Source: Flavobacteriales bacterium
Lineage (GTDB): Bacteria > Bacteroidota > Bacteroidia > Flavobacteriales_D > Sanyastnellaceae
Assembly: GCA_016780385.1 (NCBI GenBank)
Contig: JADHLY010000004.1
Span: 1-64,000 of the forward strand
DNA: 64,000 bases
Direction of reading: 5' to 3'
The notes below the pieces were generated by a model, which saw nothing but the letters and a program-made list of their open reading frames with translations, did no database searches and was not told the DNA's origin. Shown here in pieces: positions 10,872 to 19,476 of this stretch (position 1 is the stretch's first letter; each line of letters begins with the position of its first letter). Both the position numbers and the translations under genes were made by a program.

Positions 10872-11764
10872 GGTTGTTGGCGAGCTTGTTGATCCTGGTT
10901 TTGCTTTCCGGGTGCACGAACATGCGCCGGCTGGAAAAGGGGAAGCCCATTCGCTCGGAAAGTGCGTCGACCATCTTACGGAAGCACCTGGCCACCAATG
11001 CCAATCCAGAATGGGCCACCATGCGCATGCAAGTGGAAACCCAGATAGACGGAGAGAGCAGCTCGTTCAAAGTCAATGCCCGCCTTCGGCGGGACTCCGC
11101 CATTTGGCTGAGCATTACCCCTGCATTGGGTGTGGAAGCGGCCCGCATCGTCCTGACCTTGGATTCGGTGCTTTTCCTGTCCAAAGTGCCGGGGAATCGC
11201 TTCGGCTATGTGGGAGATTATGCCGCATTCGACACCCTACTGGGAACGGAAATCAACTACAACATGGTCCAGCGCATCATTACAGGTGAAGCGATCAACC
11301 TGTTGGATGAAGACATCAAGTACATCTCCAAGGTGGACGGACGAGAGCACTTGCTCATCAGCAAATACAAACGGCGCGTACGGCGTTTGGTCGGGGTCAA
11401 GGAAAAAGAGATCAATCCACAAGACAGCCTGTCGGTGGAAGCGTCTCCAGAAGTCCAGGAACGCGTGATGAACCGCTCTGATGATGAAGACCTTCTCGTC
11501 AAGCGATACTGGTTCGATGGCTTGGGTTACCAACTCACACGCACCCGCTTTGACGACTTGTACAACGGACGCTCCATCGAAATCGGACACGGTGGATTTG
11601 AGCCCGAGGCAGGAGGATGGATCCCCCACCGCACGGAACTGATCATCGCCTCTCCATTGGGAACCCAGCGCATCAGTCTGGAAATCTTGAGGGCACGTTA
11701 CAACAAGGCATATTCCATGCCCTTTTCAATTCCGGAAGACATTGAGATACGGAAAGGGCTTTAA
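10868..11764 (+). CDS. DUF4292 domain-containing protein (LolA/LppX-like fold lipoprotein)
   Basis: Lipobox LVLLSGCTN; SFKVNARLRRDSAIWLSITPALGVEAARIVLTLDSVLFL, and gene order TPR-DUF4292-EnvC known from Bacteroidota. Confidence 0.78.
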   Translation: MRLLASLLILVLLSGCTNMRRLEKGKPIRSESASTILRKHLATNANPEWATMRMQVETQIDGESSSFKVNARLRRDSAIWLSITPALGVEAARIVLTLDSVLFLSKVPGNRFGYVGDYAAFDTLLGTEINYNMVQRIITGEAINLLDEDIKYISKVDGREHLLISKYKRRVRRLVGVKEKEINPQDSLSVEASPEVQERVMNRSDDEDLLVKRYWFDGLGYQLTRTRFDDLYNGRSIEIGHGGFEPEAGGWIPHRTELIIASPLGTQRISLEILRARYNKAYSMPFSIPEDIEIRKGL

Positions 11765-12950
11765 GCGCACGTTTTGGCTGATGGTTGTCTTGGTCGCCAG
11801 CGGATTTGCAGCTTCGGCGCAAACCGGAGACAAGGCTGCACTGGAAGCAGAACGCGAAGCCATTGCTGCCAGAATCGCTGCCACCCAGAAGCTTCTCCAT
11901 GAATCTCAGGATGACCAGAAGAAGACCACACGTCAACTGGCCATACTGGAAGAGGAGCTCGCCCTTCGCCAACAATTGCTGAGCAACCTTCAAAGCGAAA
12001 GACGGGAAACTGAGCGCCGGCTTGCGGCGAGGCATACCAGCGTTTCGAAAGCCGATGCCCAAGTACAAGCTCTCAAGGATGAGTATGCCGAAATGATTCG
12101 CGTTGCAGCGCGCCTGCAGGGCCAAAATGCCCTGTGGGGACTCCTGCTGGATGCCGAAACCACCACGCAGGTCTTCCAGCGTCTTTTGCTGATCGAAGAA
12201 TACGGCCGCTTACGGAAGAGCCAAGCTGAACTGATTTCCACCTCCACTTTGGCACTCAGAGAAGAAATGGATGGCCTGCGACGGGAAAAGGCCGCGCTGG
12301 TCTCCCTCGAAGTCGAATCGCGCGAACAGCGGGATGCCGCCCGAAAAGGGGCGCGCAGACAGGAGAACATCCTTTCGGATCTCAGGTCGAAGGAGAGACA
12401 GCTGAAAGACCAATTGGCCAAGGAAGAGGCCCGGCGCGCCGAATTGGGCAAGGCCATTGACCGCATCCTCGCCGCAGCCCGGCGCAACAGCAACGAGGGT
12501 GAGGGCTTTGCAGCCACCCCGGAGGGGAAAATCATCGGAGCTGAGTTCAAGGCGAACCGCGGCAAACTGCCTTGGCCTGTGGCAGAAGGAGTCATTGTGG
12601 GTCGGTTCGGAACACACAATCACCCTTCCATACCGGGCATTCAGATTGAACGCCGAGGCATTGACATTGCGACATCATCAGATGCGGCAGTAACGGCTGT
12701 ATTCAGCGGGCGCGTATCGAATGTGATCACCATCCCCGGTGGCGGCATGGTGGTGATGGTGGACCATGGTTCGCATCGCACGGTGTACGCCAACCTGTCC
12801 CGTGTGGACGTGCAGGACGGTGAGGATGTCATCACCGGGCAGCCTGTGGGAACCGTTCTGGACCAGGGCAATGGACACCGGGCGCACTTCGAAATCTGGG
12901 ATGCGGCGGGCAGTGCCCCGTTGAACCCTGAATTATGGATTGCCCGATGA
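11742..12950 (+). CDS. Murein hydrolase activator EnvC-like, M23 peptidase domain
   Basis: N-terminal coiled coil plus C-terminal M23 (GIDIATSSDAAVTAVFSGRVSNVITIPGGGMVVMVDHG...GHRAHFEIWD). Track start is TTG at 11742; ATG at 11781 is an alternative. Confidence 0.88.
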   Translation: MRYGKGFKRTFWLMVVLVASGFAASAQTGDKAALEAEREAIAARIAATQKLLHESQDDQKKTTRQLAILEEELALRQQLLSNLQSERRETERRLAARHTSVSKADAQVQALKDEYAEMIRVAARLQGQNALWGLLLDAETTTQVFQRLLLIEEYGRLRKSQAELISTSTLALREEMDGLRREKAALVSLEVESREQRDAARKGARRQENILSDLRSKERQLKDQLAKEEARRAELGKAIDRILAAARRNSNEGEGFAATPEGKIIGAEFKANRGKLPWPVAEGVIVGRFGTHNHPSIPGIQIERRGIDIATSSDAAVTAVFSGRVSNVITIPGGGMVVMVDHGSHRTVYANLSRVDVQDGEDVITGQPVGTVLDQGNGHRAHFEIWDAAGSAPLNPELWIAR

Positions 12951-15073
12951 AGTACGTGTTGATCGGCAACCCCAATTGCGGCAAGACCTCGCTCTTCAAT
13001 CATTTGACCGGGTCTCGCGCCAAAGTAGCGAACCTGCCAGGTGTGACGGTTGAGCCGCTGGTCGCCAACGTGAAGCGGCGCAACGGGAAGCAACACGACA
13101 TTCAACTCGTGGACCTGCCGGGTACATACAGCCTGTACCCAAAGGCGCTGGATGAAGCGGTGACGCGGGATGCTCTGTTCAATCCAGACCACCTCCATCG
13201 GCCAGATGGCTTGTTGGTGGTGATGGACGCAGCGAACCTCAAGCGGAACCTCTACCTCACGTTGCAGGTTCTCGAGTTGGAGATTCCAACCTTGGTGGTG
13301 GTCAACGAAACGGCACCCACCAGCTGGTCGCCCGAAGAACTTGCGAATACGTTGGGATGCCCTGTTCTTCCGGTGCACGCCCTGAAAGGCACCGGGACGT
13401 CCTTGTTGATGGATCACCTGGAAGCGGGCCTGTCCCCCTCGCAAAACAATGCAGGTTTGGATTCAAGCGCCCGGGGATGGCGGCACCGTGTCGATCTCGG
13501 AGCGTTGTCCTCTGCCCTTCCCCACTTGAGCACGGCTGGATTGGAATTGCTTGTCACCTCGGACGATCTGCCCGAATGGTTGTCCAAGGAGGCGCGCGAG
13601 GCGTTGCAAACGGTCCGAACTGCCACAGGCTGTGGTGCTTCTGAGCTCCAATTGGGCGAGGCAGCACATAGAAGCCGACAAGTGCGGAGCATTGCCACAA
13701 AAGCACTCGGGCAGAACCCGCCGGCCAGCAGAAACATCAGTGCCCGTTTGGACCGGGCATTGACCCACCGCTTTCTCGGGCCCATGATTCTGATGGCCGT
13801 GTTCTTCCTCATTTTCCAGGCCGTGTATTCATGGGCGACTTGGCCCATGGACCGCATTGATGAGGGCATGGGATGGATGATGGAAGTCTCCAGGTCTGCG
13901 CTGCCCGAAGGCTGGTGGACAGACCTTTTGGTCGATGGGCTTTTGGCCGGCCTCGGAGGTGTGGTCATTTTCGTTCCTCAGATCGCCCTTCTTTTTGGGG
14001 CCATTGCCGCTCTTGAAGAAAGCGGATACATGACCCGGGTGGCCTTCATGAACGACCGCTGGCTGCGGGCACTGGGATTGGATGGGCGCTCTGCCATTCC
14101 TCTGCTGGGCGGGTTTGCCTGCGCCATTCCTGCCATTTTGGGCGCCCGAACCATCCCTGGAAAAAGGGAGCGGCTGCTCACCATCCTCATCACGCCGTGG
14201 ATGACCTGTTCGGCCCGCCTGCCCGTGTACCTTTTTCTCATCGGGTTCGTCGTACCCTCCACGCCCTGGGGACCGGGTGGCCTGTTGAACCTTCAGGGGG
14301 TCTTTCTCTTCGGTATATATGCCGCCGGACTGTTTGCGGGACTCTTGTTGGCTTGGGCACTGAACCGAGGGATTCCGAAATCAGCGCCCACTCAATTTCT
14401 GCAGGAATGGCCCCCGTACCGTGTTCCCTCCCTGCGGCGAACACTGGAACAGATTTGGATGCAGGCGCGCGCCTTCATCGAAGGTGCTGGCAAGGTCATC
14501 GTCGTCGTTTCGATCCTGCTTTGGGTGCTGTCCAACACGTCACCCGGAGGCTTCGAAGCCATCGATTCCGAATATGCGGAACGCATGGAACAAAACGAAG
14601 CGGTTTCCGGTCCTGTTGCCGTCTCTGAAAAGGCGCAAATACAGCGAGAATGGTCCGCTGCCCGCATGGATGCTTCTTGGTCAGGCCGCATGGGCGCATT
14701 CATTGAGCCGGTCATTGCCCCTCTCGGTTATGATGGCCGCATGGGGGTTGCGCTGATTGCGTCCTTTGCCGCCCGCGAGGTGTTCGTGGGAACCATGGCC
14801 ACCCTTTATGCCGCGCCAGACAGCGACGAAGGCATCGGGCAACTGAAGGAGCGCCTCGGTCGCGAATTGAACCCGGATACCGGAAAGCCCATCCTTACGA
14901 CCGCCACTGCGATGTCGCTCATCGTTTTCTACATGCTTGCCATGCAGTGCATCTCGACGATAGCCATCGTCCGACAAGAACTGGGAAGCTGGAACATTGC
15001 AGCATTGCAAGCACTGGGCATGACCCTGTTGGCTTACTTGGCTGCCTGGATGACGTACGGCTTGATCAGCTGA
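12947..15073 (+). CDS. feoB: Ferrous iron transport protein B
   Basis: MKYVLIGNPNCGKTSLFNHLTGSRAKVANLPGVTVEP...DLPGTYSLYPKALDEAVTRD G-domain, then GGFACAIPAILGARTI, FAAREVFVGTMATLY membrane motifs. Confidence 0.96.
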   Translation: MKYVLIGNPNCGKTSLFNHLTGSRAKVANLPGVTVEPLVANVKRRNGKQHDIQLVDLPGTYSLYPKALDEAVTRDALFNPDHLHRPDGLLVVMDAANLKRNLYLTLQVLELEIPTLVVVNETAPTSWSPEELANTLGCPVLPVHALKGTGTSLLMDHLEAGLSPSQNNAGLDSSARGWRHRVDLGALSSALPHLSTAGLELLVTSDDLPEWLSKEAREALQTVRTATGCGASELQLGEAAHRSRQVRSIATKALGQNPPASRNISARLDRALTHRFLGPMILMAVFFLIFQAVYSWATWPMDRIDEGMGWMMEVSRSALPEGWWTDLLVDGLLAGLGGVVIFVPQIALLFGAIAALEESGYMTRVAFMNDRWLRALGLDGRSAIPLLGGFACAIPAILGARTIPGKRERLLTILITPWMTCSARLPVYLFLIGFVVPSTPWGPGGLLNLQGVFLFGIYAAGLFAGLLLAWALNRGIPKSAPTQFLQEWPPYRVPSLRRTLEQIWMQARAFIEGAGKVIVVVSILLWVLSNTSPGGFEAIDSEYAERMEQNEAVSGPVAVSEKAQIQREWSAARMDASWSGRMGAFIEPVIAPLGYDGRMGVALIASFAAREVFVGTMATLYAAPDSDEGIGQLKERLGRELNPDTGKPILTTATAMSLIVFYMLAMQCISTIAIVRQELGSWNIAALQALGMTLLAYLAAWMTYGLIS

Positions 15074-15299
15074 TGGGCTCGACCCACATGAGCTCTGCCT
15101 GCTCCTTGCGAAGGGTGACTACGTTTCCACCTGTGGTCACGGCCATGGGGTCTCCCAATGGAGCAATGTGCCGGACTTCGATGTCTTCGCCGACCACGCA
15201 ACCCATTTCCATCAGAGCCAACATCCCTTCCGGGGCGTCGATTCGGGTGAGCTTGCCGCGCTGGCTGGCTTCGAGGTCACTCAGTCTCTTGAGATCCAT
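15066..15299 (-). CDS. feoA: FeoA family protein
   Basis: MDLKRLSDLEASQRGKLTRIDAPEGMLALMEMGCVVGEDIEVRHIAPLGDPMAVTTGGNVVTLRKEQAELMWVEPIS: SH3-like FeoA pattern (L..MG...G..I......PLGDP......G..+.LR..A). Confidence 0.88.
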   Translation of the reverse strand: MDLKRLSDLEASQRGKLTRIDAPEGMLALMEMGCVVGEDIEVRHIAPLGDPMAVTTGGNVVTLRKEQAELMWVEPIS

Positions 15300-15384
15300 G
15301 GTGCAAACCTCGCACATGAACCATCTACAGCGACTCCCCTTTTGAGGGGATTTTGCCCCCGCTTTACTTGCCGAAGCGTCTTCC

Positions 15385-15414
15385 AAAGAAAAACCCGGCA
15401 CGGTGGCCGGGTTT
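15385..15414 (-). terminator. Rho-independent terminator downstream of tRNA-Val(GAC)
   Basis: Minus strand AAACCCGGC-CACCGT-GCCGGGTTT followed by TTCTTT: 9-bp perfect stem plus T tract. Confidence 0.8.
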
Positions 15415-15418
15415 CCTG

Positions 15419-15493
15419 TGGGTCATACTGGACTCGAACCAGTGACCTCTGCCCTGTCAAGGCAGCGCTCTGAACCAGCTGAGCTAATGACCC
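15419..15493 (-). tRNA. tRNA-Val(GAC)
   Basis: GGGTCATTAGCTCAGCTGGTTCAGAGCGCTGCCTTGACAGGGCAGAGGTCACTGGTTCGAGTCCAGTATGACCCA: full cloverleaf, anticodon loop TTGACAG. Confidence 0.95.
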
Positions 15494-15533
15494 TCTTGCT
15501 GAATTCGGACGGCGAATATACGATGTAGCAGCG

Positions 15534-15800
15534 TCAGTCCTCCTCCAAGGCTTCCTCATCGATGTTGTCCAGGTCGAATCCCTCATCCATGTTCTCTTCG
15601 AGTACTTCGAGCATGGCTCTGTCGATCCTGAAAAGGTAGATGGCCTCGTCTGTTCGGATCTCAAGACAGCGCATGATGCGCCCATCTGACAGGTTGATGG
15701 ACTGCAGATCGTCGTCACTGAATCCTTCGGGAAAAGCCGACCCGATGAGGTCGAGGTGATGGGCCTCTACGTTGTTGTAATTCTTGATGATGCGTTTCAC
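15534..15800 (-). CDS. Conserved-looking hypothetical protein, 88 aa, acidic C-terminus
   Basis: Intact ORF MKRIIKNYNNVEAHHLDLIGSAFPEGFSDDDLQSI...; co-oriented with flanking genes; family not recognised. Confidence 0.7.
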   Translation of the reverse strand: MKRIIKNYNNVEAHHLDLIGSAFPEGFSDDDLQSINLSDGRIMRCLEIRTDEAIYLFRIDRAMLEVLEENMDEGFDLDNIDEEALEED

Positions 15801-15821
15801 GGTAAGTCTGGATTTGAGGGG

Positions 15822-16805
15822 TCACCAATCGAGCAGCCAGCCGAAAAACAGCGGCGCCACGATGGTGGCATCCGATTCGATGACGAATCGGGGCGTCTCA
15901 ACGCCGAGTTTGCCCCATGTGATTTTTTCATTGGGAACCGCTCCCGAGTAGCTCCCGTAACTCGTGGTACTGTCGGAAATCTGGCAGAAATAGGACCACA
16001 GTGGAACACCGGTTCTGCCGAGGTCCTGATGCAGCATGGGCACCACACAGATGGGGAAATCGCCCGCTATCCCGCCGCCAATCTGGAAGAAGCCAACGCC
16101 CTGTCCGGTCTCCTGAGTCGTCTGCGTGTACCAATCCGCGAGGTACATCATGTACTCGATGCCGCTTTTGACCGTTCCGGGTTGGACATCTCCCTCCAGG
16201 CAGTGGGCGGCGAAGATGTTGCCCAGCGTGCTGTCTTCCCAGCCCGGACAGACGATGGGAAGTCCCTTCTCGGCCGCTGCGTGCATCCAACTGTCGGCCG
16301 GATCGATCTGGAAAGCGTCGTCCAGTTGTCCACCCAAAAGAGCCTCGTAGAAGAACTCGTGTGGGAACTTCCTTTCGCCGCTCAGCTCGGCCTCCTTCCA
16401 CAGATCCACCATCACCCCCTCCAGCTTGCGAAAAGCCTCCTCCTCCGGGATGCACGTATCCGTTACGCGGTTCAGTCCGCGGTCGAGCAACGCCTGCTCC
16501 TCGGCGGGCGACAAGTCACGGTAATGCGGTACCCGCTCGTAGTGGTTGTGCGCGACAAGGTTCATCACGTCTTCCTCGAGGTTGGCTCCGGTACAGCTGA
16601 TGATGTGCACCTTATCCCGGCGGATCATCTCTGCGAGGCTGCGGCCCAATTCAGCCGTACTCATGGCGCCTGCGAGGGTAATCATCATTCTTCCTCCGCT
16701 CTGCAAGCAAGTGTCGTACGCCTGCGCAGCCTCAGGGATCACAGCGGCGTTGAAGTGGCGATAATGGCGATCCGCAAAGGCGCGGACAAACGGTTTCTGC
16801 TCCAT
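15822..16805 (-). CDS. Deoxyhypusine synthase family protein
   Basis: GGRMMITLAGAMSTAELGRSLAEMIRRDKVHIISCTGANLEEDVMNLVAHNHY...GGGIAGDFPICVVPML: DHS NAD-binding and active-site regions. ATG at 16805 leaves a 1-nt gap to the upstream gene; the track start is 16829. Confidence 0.9.
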   Translation of the reverse strand: MEQKPFVRAFADRHYRHFNAAVIPEAAQAYDTCLQSGGRMMITLAGAMSTAELGRSLAEMIRRDKVHIISCTGANLEEDVMNLVAHNHYERVPHYRDLSPAEEQALLDRGLNRVTDTCIPEEEAFRKLEGVMVDLWKEAELSGERKFPHEFFYEALLGGQLDDAFQIDPADSWMHAAAEKGLPIVCPGWEDSTLGNIFAAHCLEGDVQPGTVKSGIEYMMYLADWYTQTTQETGQGVGFFQIGGGIAGDFPICVVPMLHQDLGRTGVPLWSYFCQISDSTTSYGSYSGAVPNEKITWGKLGVETPRFVIESDATIVAPLFFGWLLDW

Positions 16806-16806
16806 T

Positions 16807-17757
16807 TCAGGTGGATTTTGGCTCGGCAATGGGCTCGGGTTCCAGCACGTAGGTCAACATCTTGTGCAAGAGTTTCGCTGCGGTGAATGCACTGGGGCTG
16901 CGCTCCATCCGGGGGGCGAGCTCCACAATGTCAAATCCGACAACGCGGTGCCGTTCTGCCGCTGTCCTGATGAGCCCGATGACCTGGTACCAATTCAACC
17001 CCCCGGGCTCAGGCGTCCCGGTTTCCGGCAGGTAGGCAGGGTCAAAAACGTCCAGGTCCACGGTGATGTAGAGCGGGGTACCCGCAGGCCCCAATCTGTC
17101 GACAGCAGCCGCGATCCAATCGGCGTCGGCAGCAGCATGGCAATGCGCTCCGTGAAAGACATTGCCTTCTTGCTCGTAGTGGCGCTCCTCGGCCTCCGTG
17201 CTGCGGATCCCCACCTGAACGAGTCGGGCATGTGTCGCAGCCCAATGCATAGCGCAAGCGTGGTTACAAGCGGATCCATGGAAGGTGCTCCGCAAGTCGC
17301 TGTGTGCATCCAACTGCAAGACTGCCAATCCCCGCTCTGCAGCCGCACAGGCCTGAATCGCTCCGATACTGACGCTGTGCTCACCCCCTACCACAATGGG
17401 CATGACCCCTTTTCCCATCCACTTTCCTACTTCCCCTCGGACATCCGCGCAAACCTGCTCAGGAGACTTTGCCACGCCATCCACCTCCAGCGGAAGGGCC
17501 TCCAGAATGGCAATGCCCTCACCGTGTACTTCGGAGCCAGACTCGATGTCGAACAGCTCCATGTTCTCGAGTGCCTCAAACATGGCATCCGGTCCTTTGT
17601 CCGCCCCCTTTCCCCAAGTGCTCGTCCCATCATAGGGCACAGGCAGGATCACGGCACGGGGAAGGCGGCCATCCGTCAGTACGGGCTCTCCGGCATAATG
17701 CCGTATGCCCAAAGTGGGAGGGTGGAAATCCGGCTCGTTGTGCATGGAAACCATCAT
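16807..17757 (-). CDS. speB: Agmatinase / ureohydrolase family
   Basis: GGEHSVSIGAIQA, LQLDAHSDLR, ITVDLDVFDPAYLPETGTPEPGGLNW: ureohydrolase Mn-binding signatures; 4-nt ATGA overlap with upstream speA. Confidence 0.92.
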   Translation of the reverse strand: MMVSMHNEPDFHPPTLGIRHYAGEPVLTDGRLPRAVILPVPYDGTSTWGKGADKGPDAMFEALENMELFDIESGSEVHGEGIAILEALPLEVDGVAKSPEQVCADVRGEVGKWMGKGVMPIVVGGEHSVSIGAIQACAAAERGLAVLQLDAHSDLRSTFHGSACNHACAMHWAATHARLVQVGIRSTEAEERHYEQEGNVFHGAHCHAAADADWIAAAVDRLGPAGTPLYITVDLDVFDPAYLPETGTPEPGGLNWYQVIGLIRTAAERHRVVGFDIVELAPRMERSPSAFTAAKLLHKMLTYVLEPEPIAEPKST

Positions 17758-19253
17758 TGTCGGACCGATTGGGACGCCCGAAAAGCCTTGCGCCGGGACT
17801 CCGCTTGTTTGGCCTTGTTGCTCGCCTCGTCCTCCAAAAGGACGGCTTCCGAACGCTGCTGGCCGTATCCAAGCAGGGCGAGTACGTCTTCCCCCTGCTG
17901 CTCGTCGCAAAAAACCTCCGCCTGCAGACGGCCCTCCGCATCCCGGTTCAACAGCACATGCTTGGGTCCGGGAATCAAGCAATGGTGCACGCCCCCGTGG
18001 CCCCCAATGTTGTCCTGATACGCCGCAGTGTTGAAGAAGGCGAGGTACAGCGGTTTCTCCGGGCTGAACTTGGGCAGGTATATCGCATTGAGGTGCTGCT
18101 CCGAATTGTAGTAATCATCGCTGTCGCAGGTCAACCCTCCCAGGAATACCCGCTCGTAGTTGTCCTCCCAGCGGTTGACGGGCAGCATCATGAAACGCTT
18201 GTTGATCGCCCAGGTGTCCGGAAGGGTCGTCATGAAGCTCGAATCGATGAGGTTCCAGCGCTCCCGGTCATTCTGGCGCTTCTGATACAGGACCTTGAAG
18301 AGCGTTCCTCCGGCCTCTCCCACCGTGAAAGAGCCGAATTCCGTGAAGATGTCCGGAACGGGAACCCCCTGTTCACTGCAGTGTACCATGATCTGTTCGA
18401 GGATGGCCTCGATCATGTAGCTGTAATCGTATTCGAAGCCCAGGGAATTCTTGATGGGAAGCCCGCCGCCGATGTTGAGTGCCGTCAATTGAGGACATTC
18501 CTTTCTCAGCAGGCAATACACGTCCAATGCCTTGCGCAGCTCGTTCCAATAGTATGCCGTGTCCCGAATGCCTGTATTCACGAAGAAGTGGAGCATGCGC
18601 AGCCTGAGATTCGGATGGTCCGCCAGGTGCTCCCGCCAGAAAGGCACGATGCGCCGGTATCCCATTCCTAGGCGAGAAGTGTAGAACTCGAATTTGGGCT
18701 CCTCCTCCGATGCAATGCGAAGTCCAACGTCTATGGGCGATTTCACCGCCTCACTCAGCATTTCGAATTCCAGCTCGTTGTCCAGAACGGGCAGGATTCC
18801 GGTGAACCCCTCCGAATGCAGGGCCGCGATCCGGTCCACGTATGCCCGGGTCTTGAAGCCGTTGCAAACCACCGTGGCCTTGCGGTCCAAATGACCGCTC
18901 CCCTCCAGCGACCGAACGATGTCCAGGTCGAAAGCGCTGCTCGTTTCCAGGCGGGCGCCATGCCGCAACACCTCCTCTGTGACATGGCGGAAATGTGAGC
19001 TTTTCGTCACGTAACAGTAGTGGTAGGCGCCTTGGTAGCCCAGCTTGTCCATGGCTTCGGTAAACCAACCTGTGGCCTTTCGGATGCTCTCGCCGATGCG
19101 GGGCAGGTAGGTGAAACGCAGAGGAGTGCCGTAACGCTCCACGAGGTCCATCAGGTCAATGCCGTGGAAATGGAGACTGTCGCCTTCGAGTACGAATTCG
19201 TCCTGGGGCCAGTCGAAAGTTTGCTCGATCAGGTCGAGATACCTTGTTTTCAT
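17754..19253 (-). CDS. speA: Arginine decarboxylase (fold-III PLP type, short Bacteroidota form)
   Basis: MKTRYLDLIEQTFDWPQDEFVLEGDSLHFHGIDLMDLVERYGTPLRFTYLPRI...YHYCYVTKSSHFRHVTEEVLRHGARLETSSAFDLDIV...LNIGGGLPIKN. Confidence 0.9.
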   Translation of the reverse strand: MKTRYLDLIEQTFDWPQDEFVLEGDSLHFHGIDLMDLVERYGTPLRFTYLPRIGESIRKATGWFTEAMDKLGYQGAYHYCYVTKSSHFRHVTEEVLRHGARLETSSAFDLDIVRSLEGSGHLDRKATVVCNGFKTRAYVDRIAALHSEGFTGILPVLDNELEFEMLSEAVKSPIDVGLRIASEEEPKFEFYTSRLGMGYRRIVPFWREHLADHPNLRLRMLHFFVNTGIRDTAYYWNELRKALDVYCLLRKECPQLTALNIGGGLPIKNSLGFEYDYSYMIEAILEQIMVHCSEQGVPVPDIFTEFGSFTVGEAGGTLFKVLYQKRQNDRERWNLIDSSFMTTLPDTWAINKRFMMLPVNRWEDNYERVFLGGLTCDSDDYYNSEQHLNAIYLPKFSPEKPLYLAFFNTAAYQDNIGGHGGVHHCLIPGPKHVLLNRDAEGRLQAEVFCDEQQGEDVLALLGYGQQRSEAVLLEDEASNKAKQAESRRKAFRASQSVRQ

Positions 19254-19476
19254 AGGGGTTCGAAAGGGGGTGAAAAGGGGAAGGGACGAGCGGACGCTCC
19301 TCATACCGAGGCGCGATTCCGCAGCATCACGGTCGACTCAGAGCCGAATCTGCTTCCACCGGCGCTGCAAGGCCGGCTTCACCCAACTGTCGAACAAGTT
19401 TGGCACTCCTTCAATGGAAAATCCGGAACAAGAATACACCCCTCACCCCACTGTGCCGCAAACGACTACGAAAAAA

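Noticed and set aside
15330-15352. TCCCC-TTTTGA-GGGGA hairpin upstream of feoA considered as a metal riboswitch or terminator
   Set aside because: 5-bp stem only, no further conserved architecture visible, and a clear terminator for the tRNA lies beside it.
15756-16886. 376-aa plus-strand ORF
   Set aside because: Antisense to the deoxyhypusine synthase-like gene; shadow ORF.
16864-18671. 384-aa (16864..18018) and 400-aa (17469..18671) plus-strand ORFs
   Set aside because: Antisense to agmatinase and arginine decarboxylase; no protein-like motifs.
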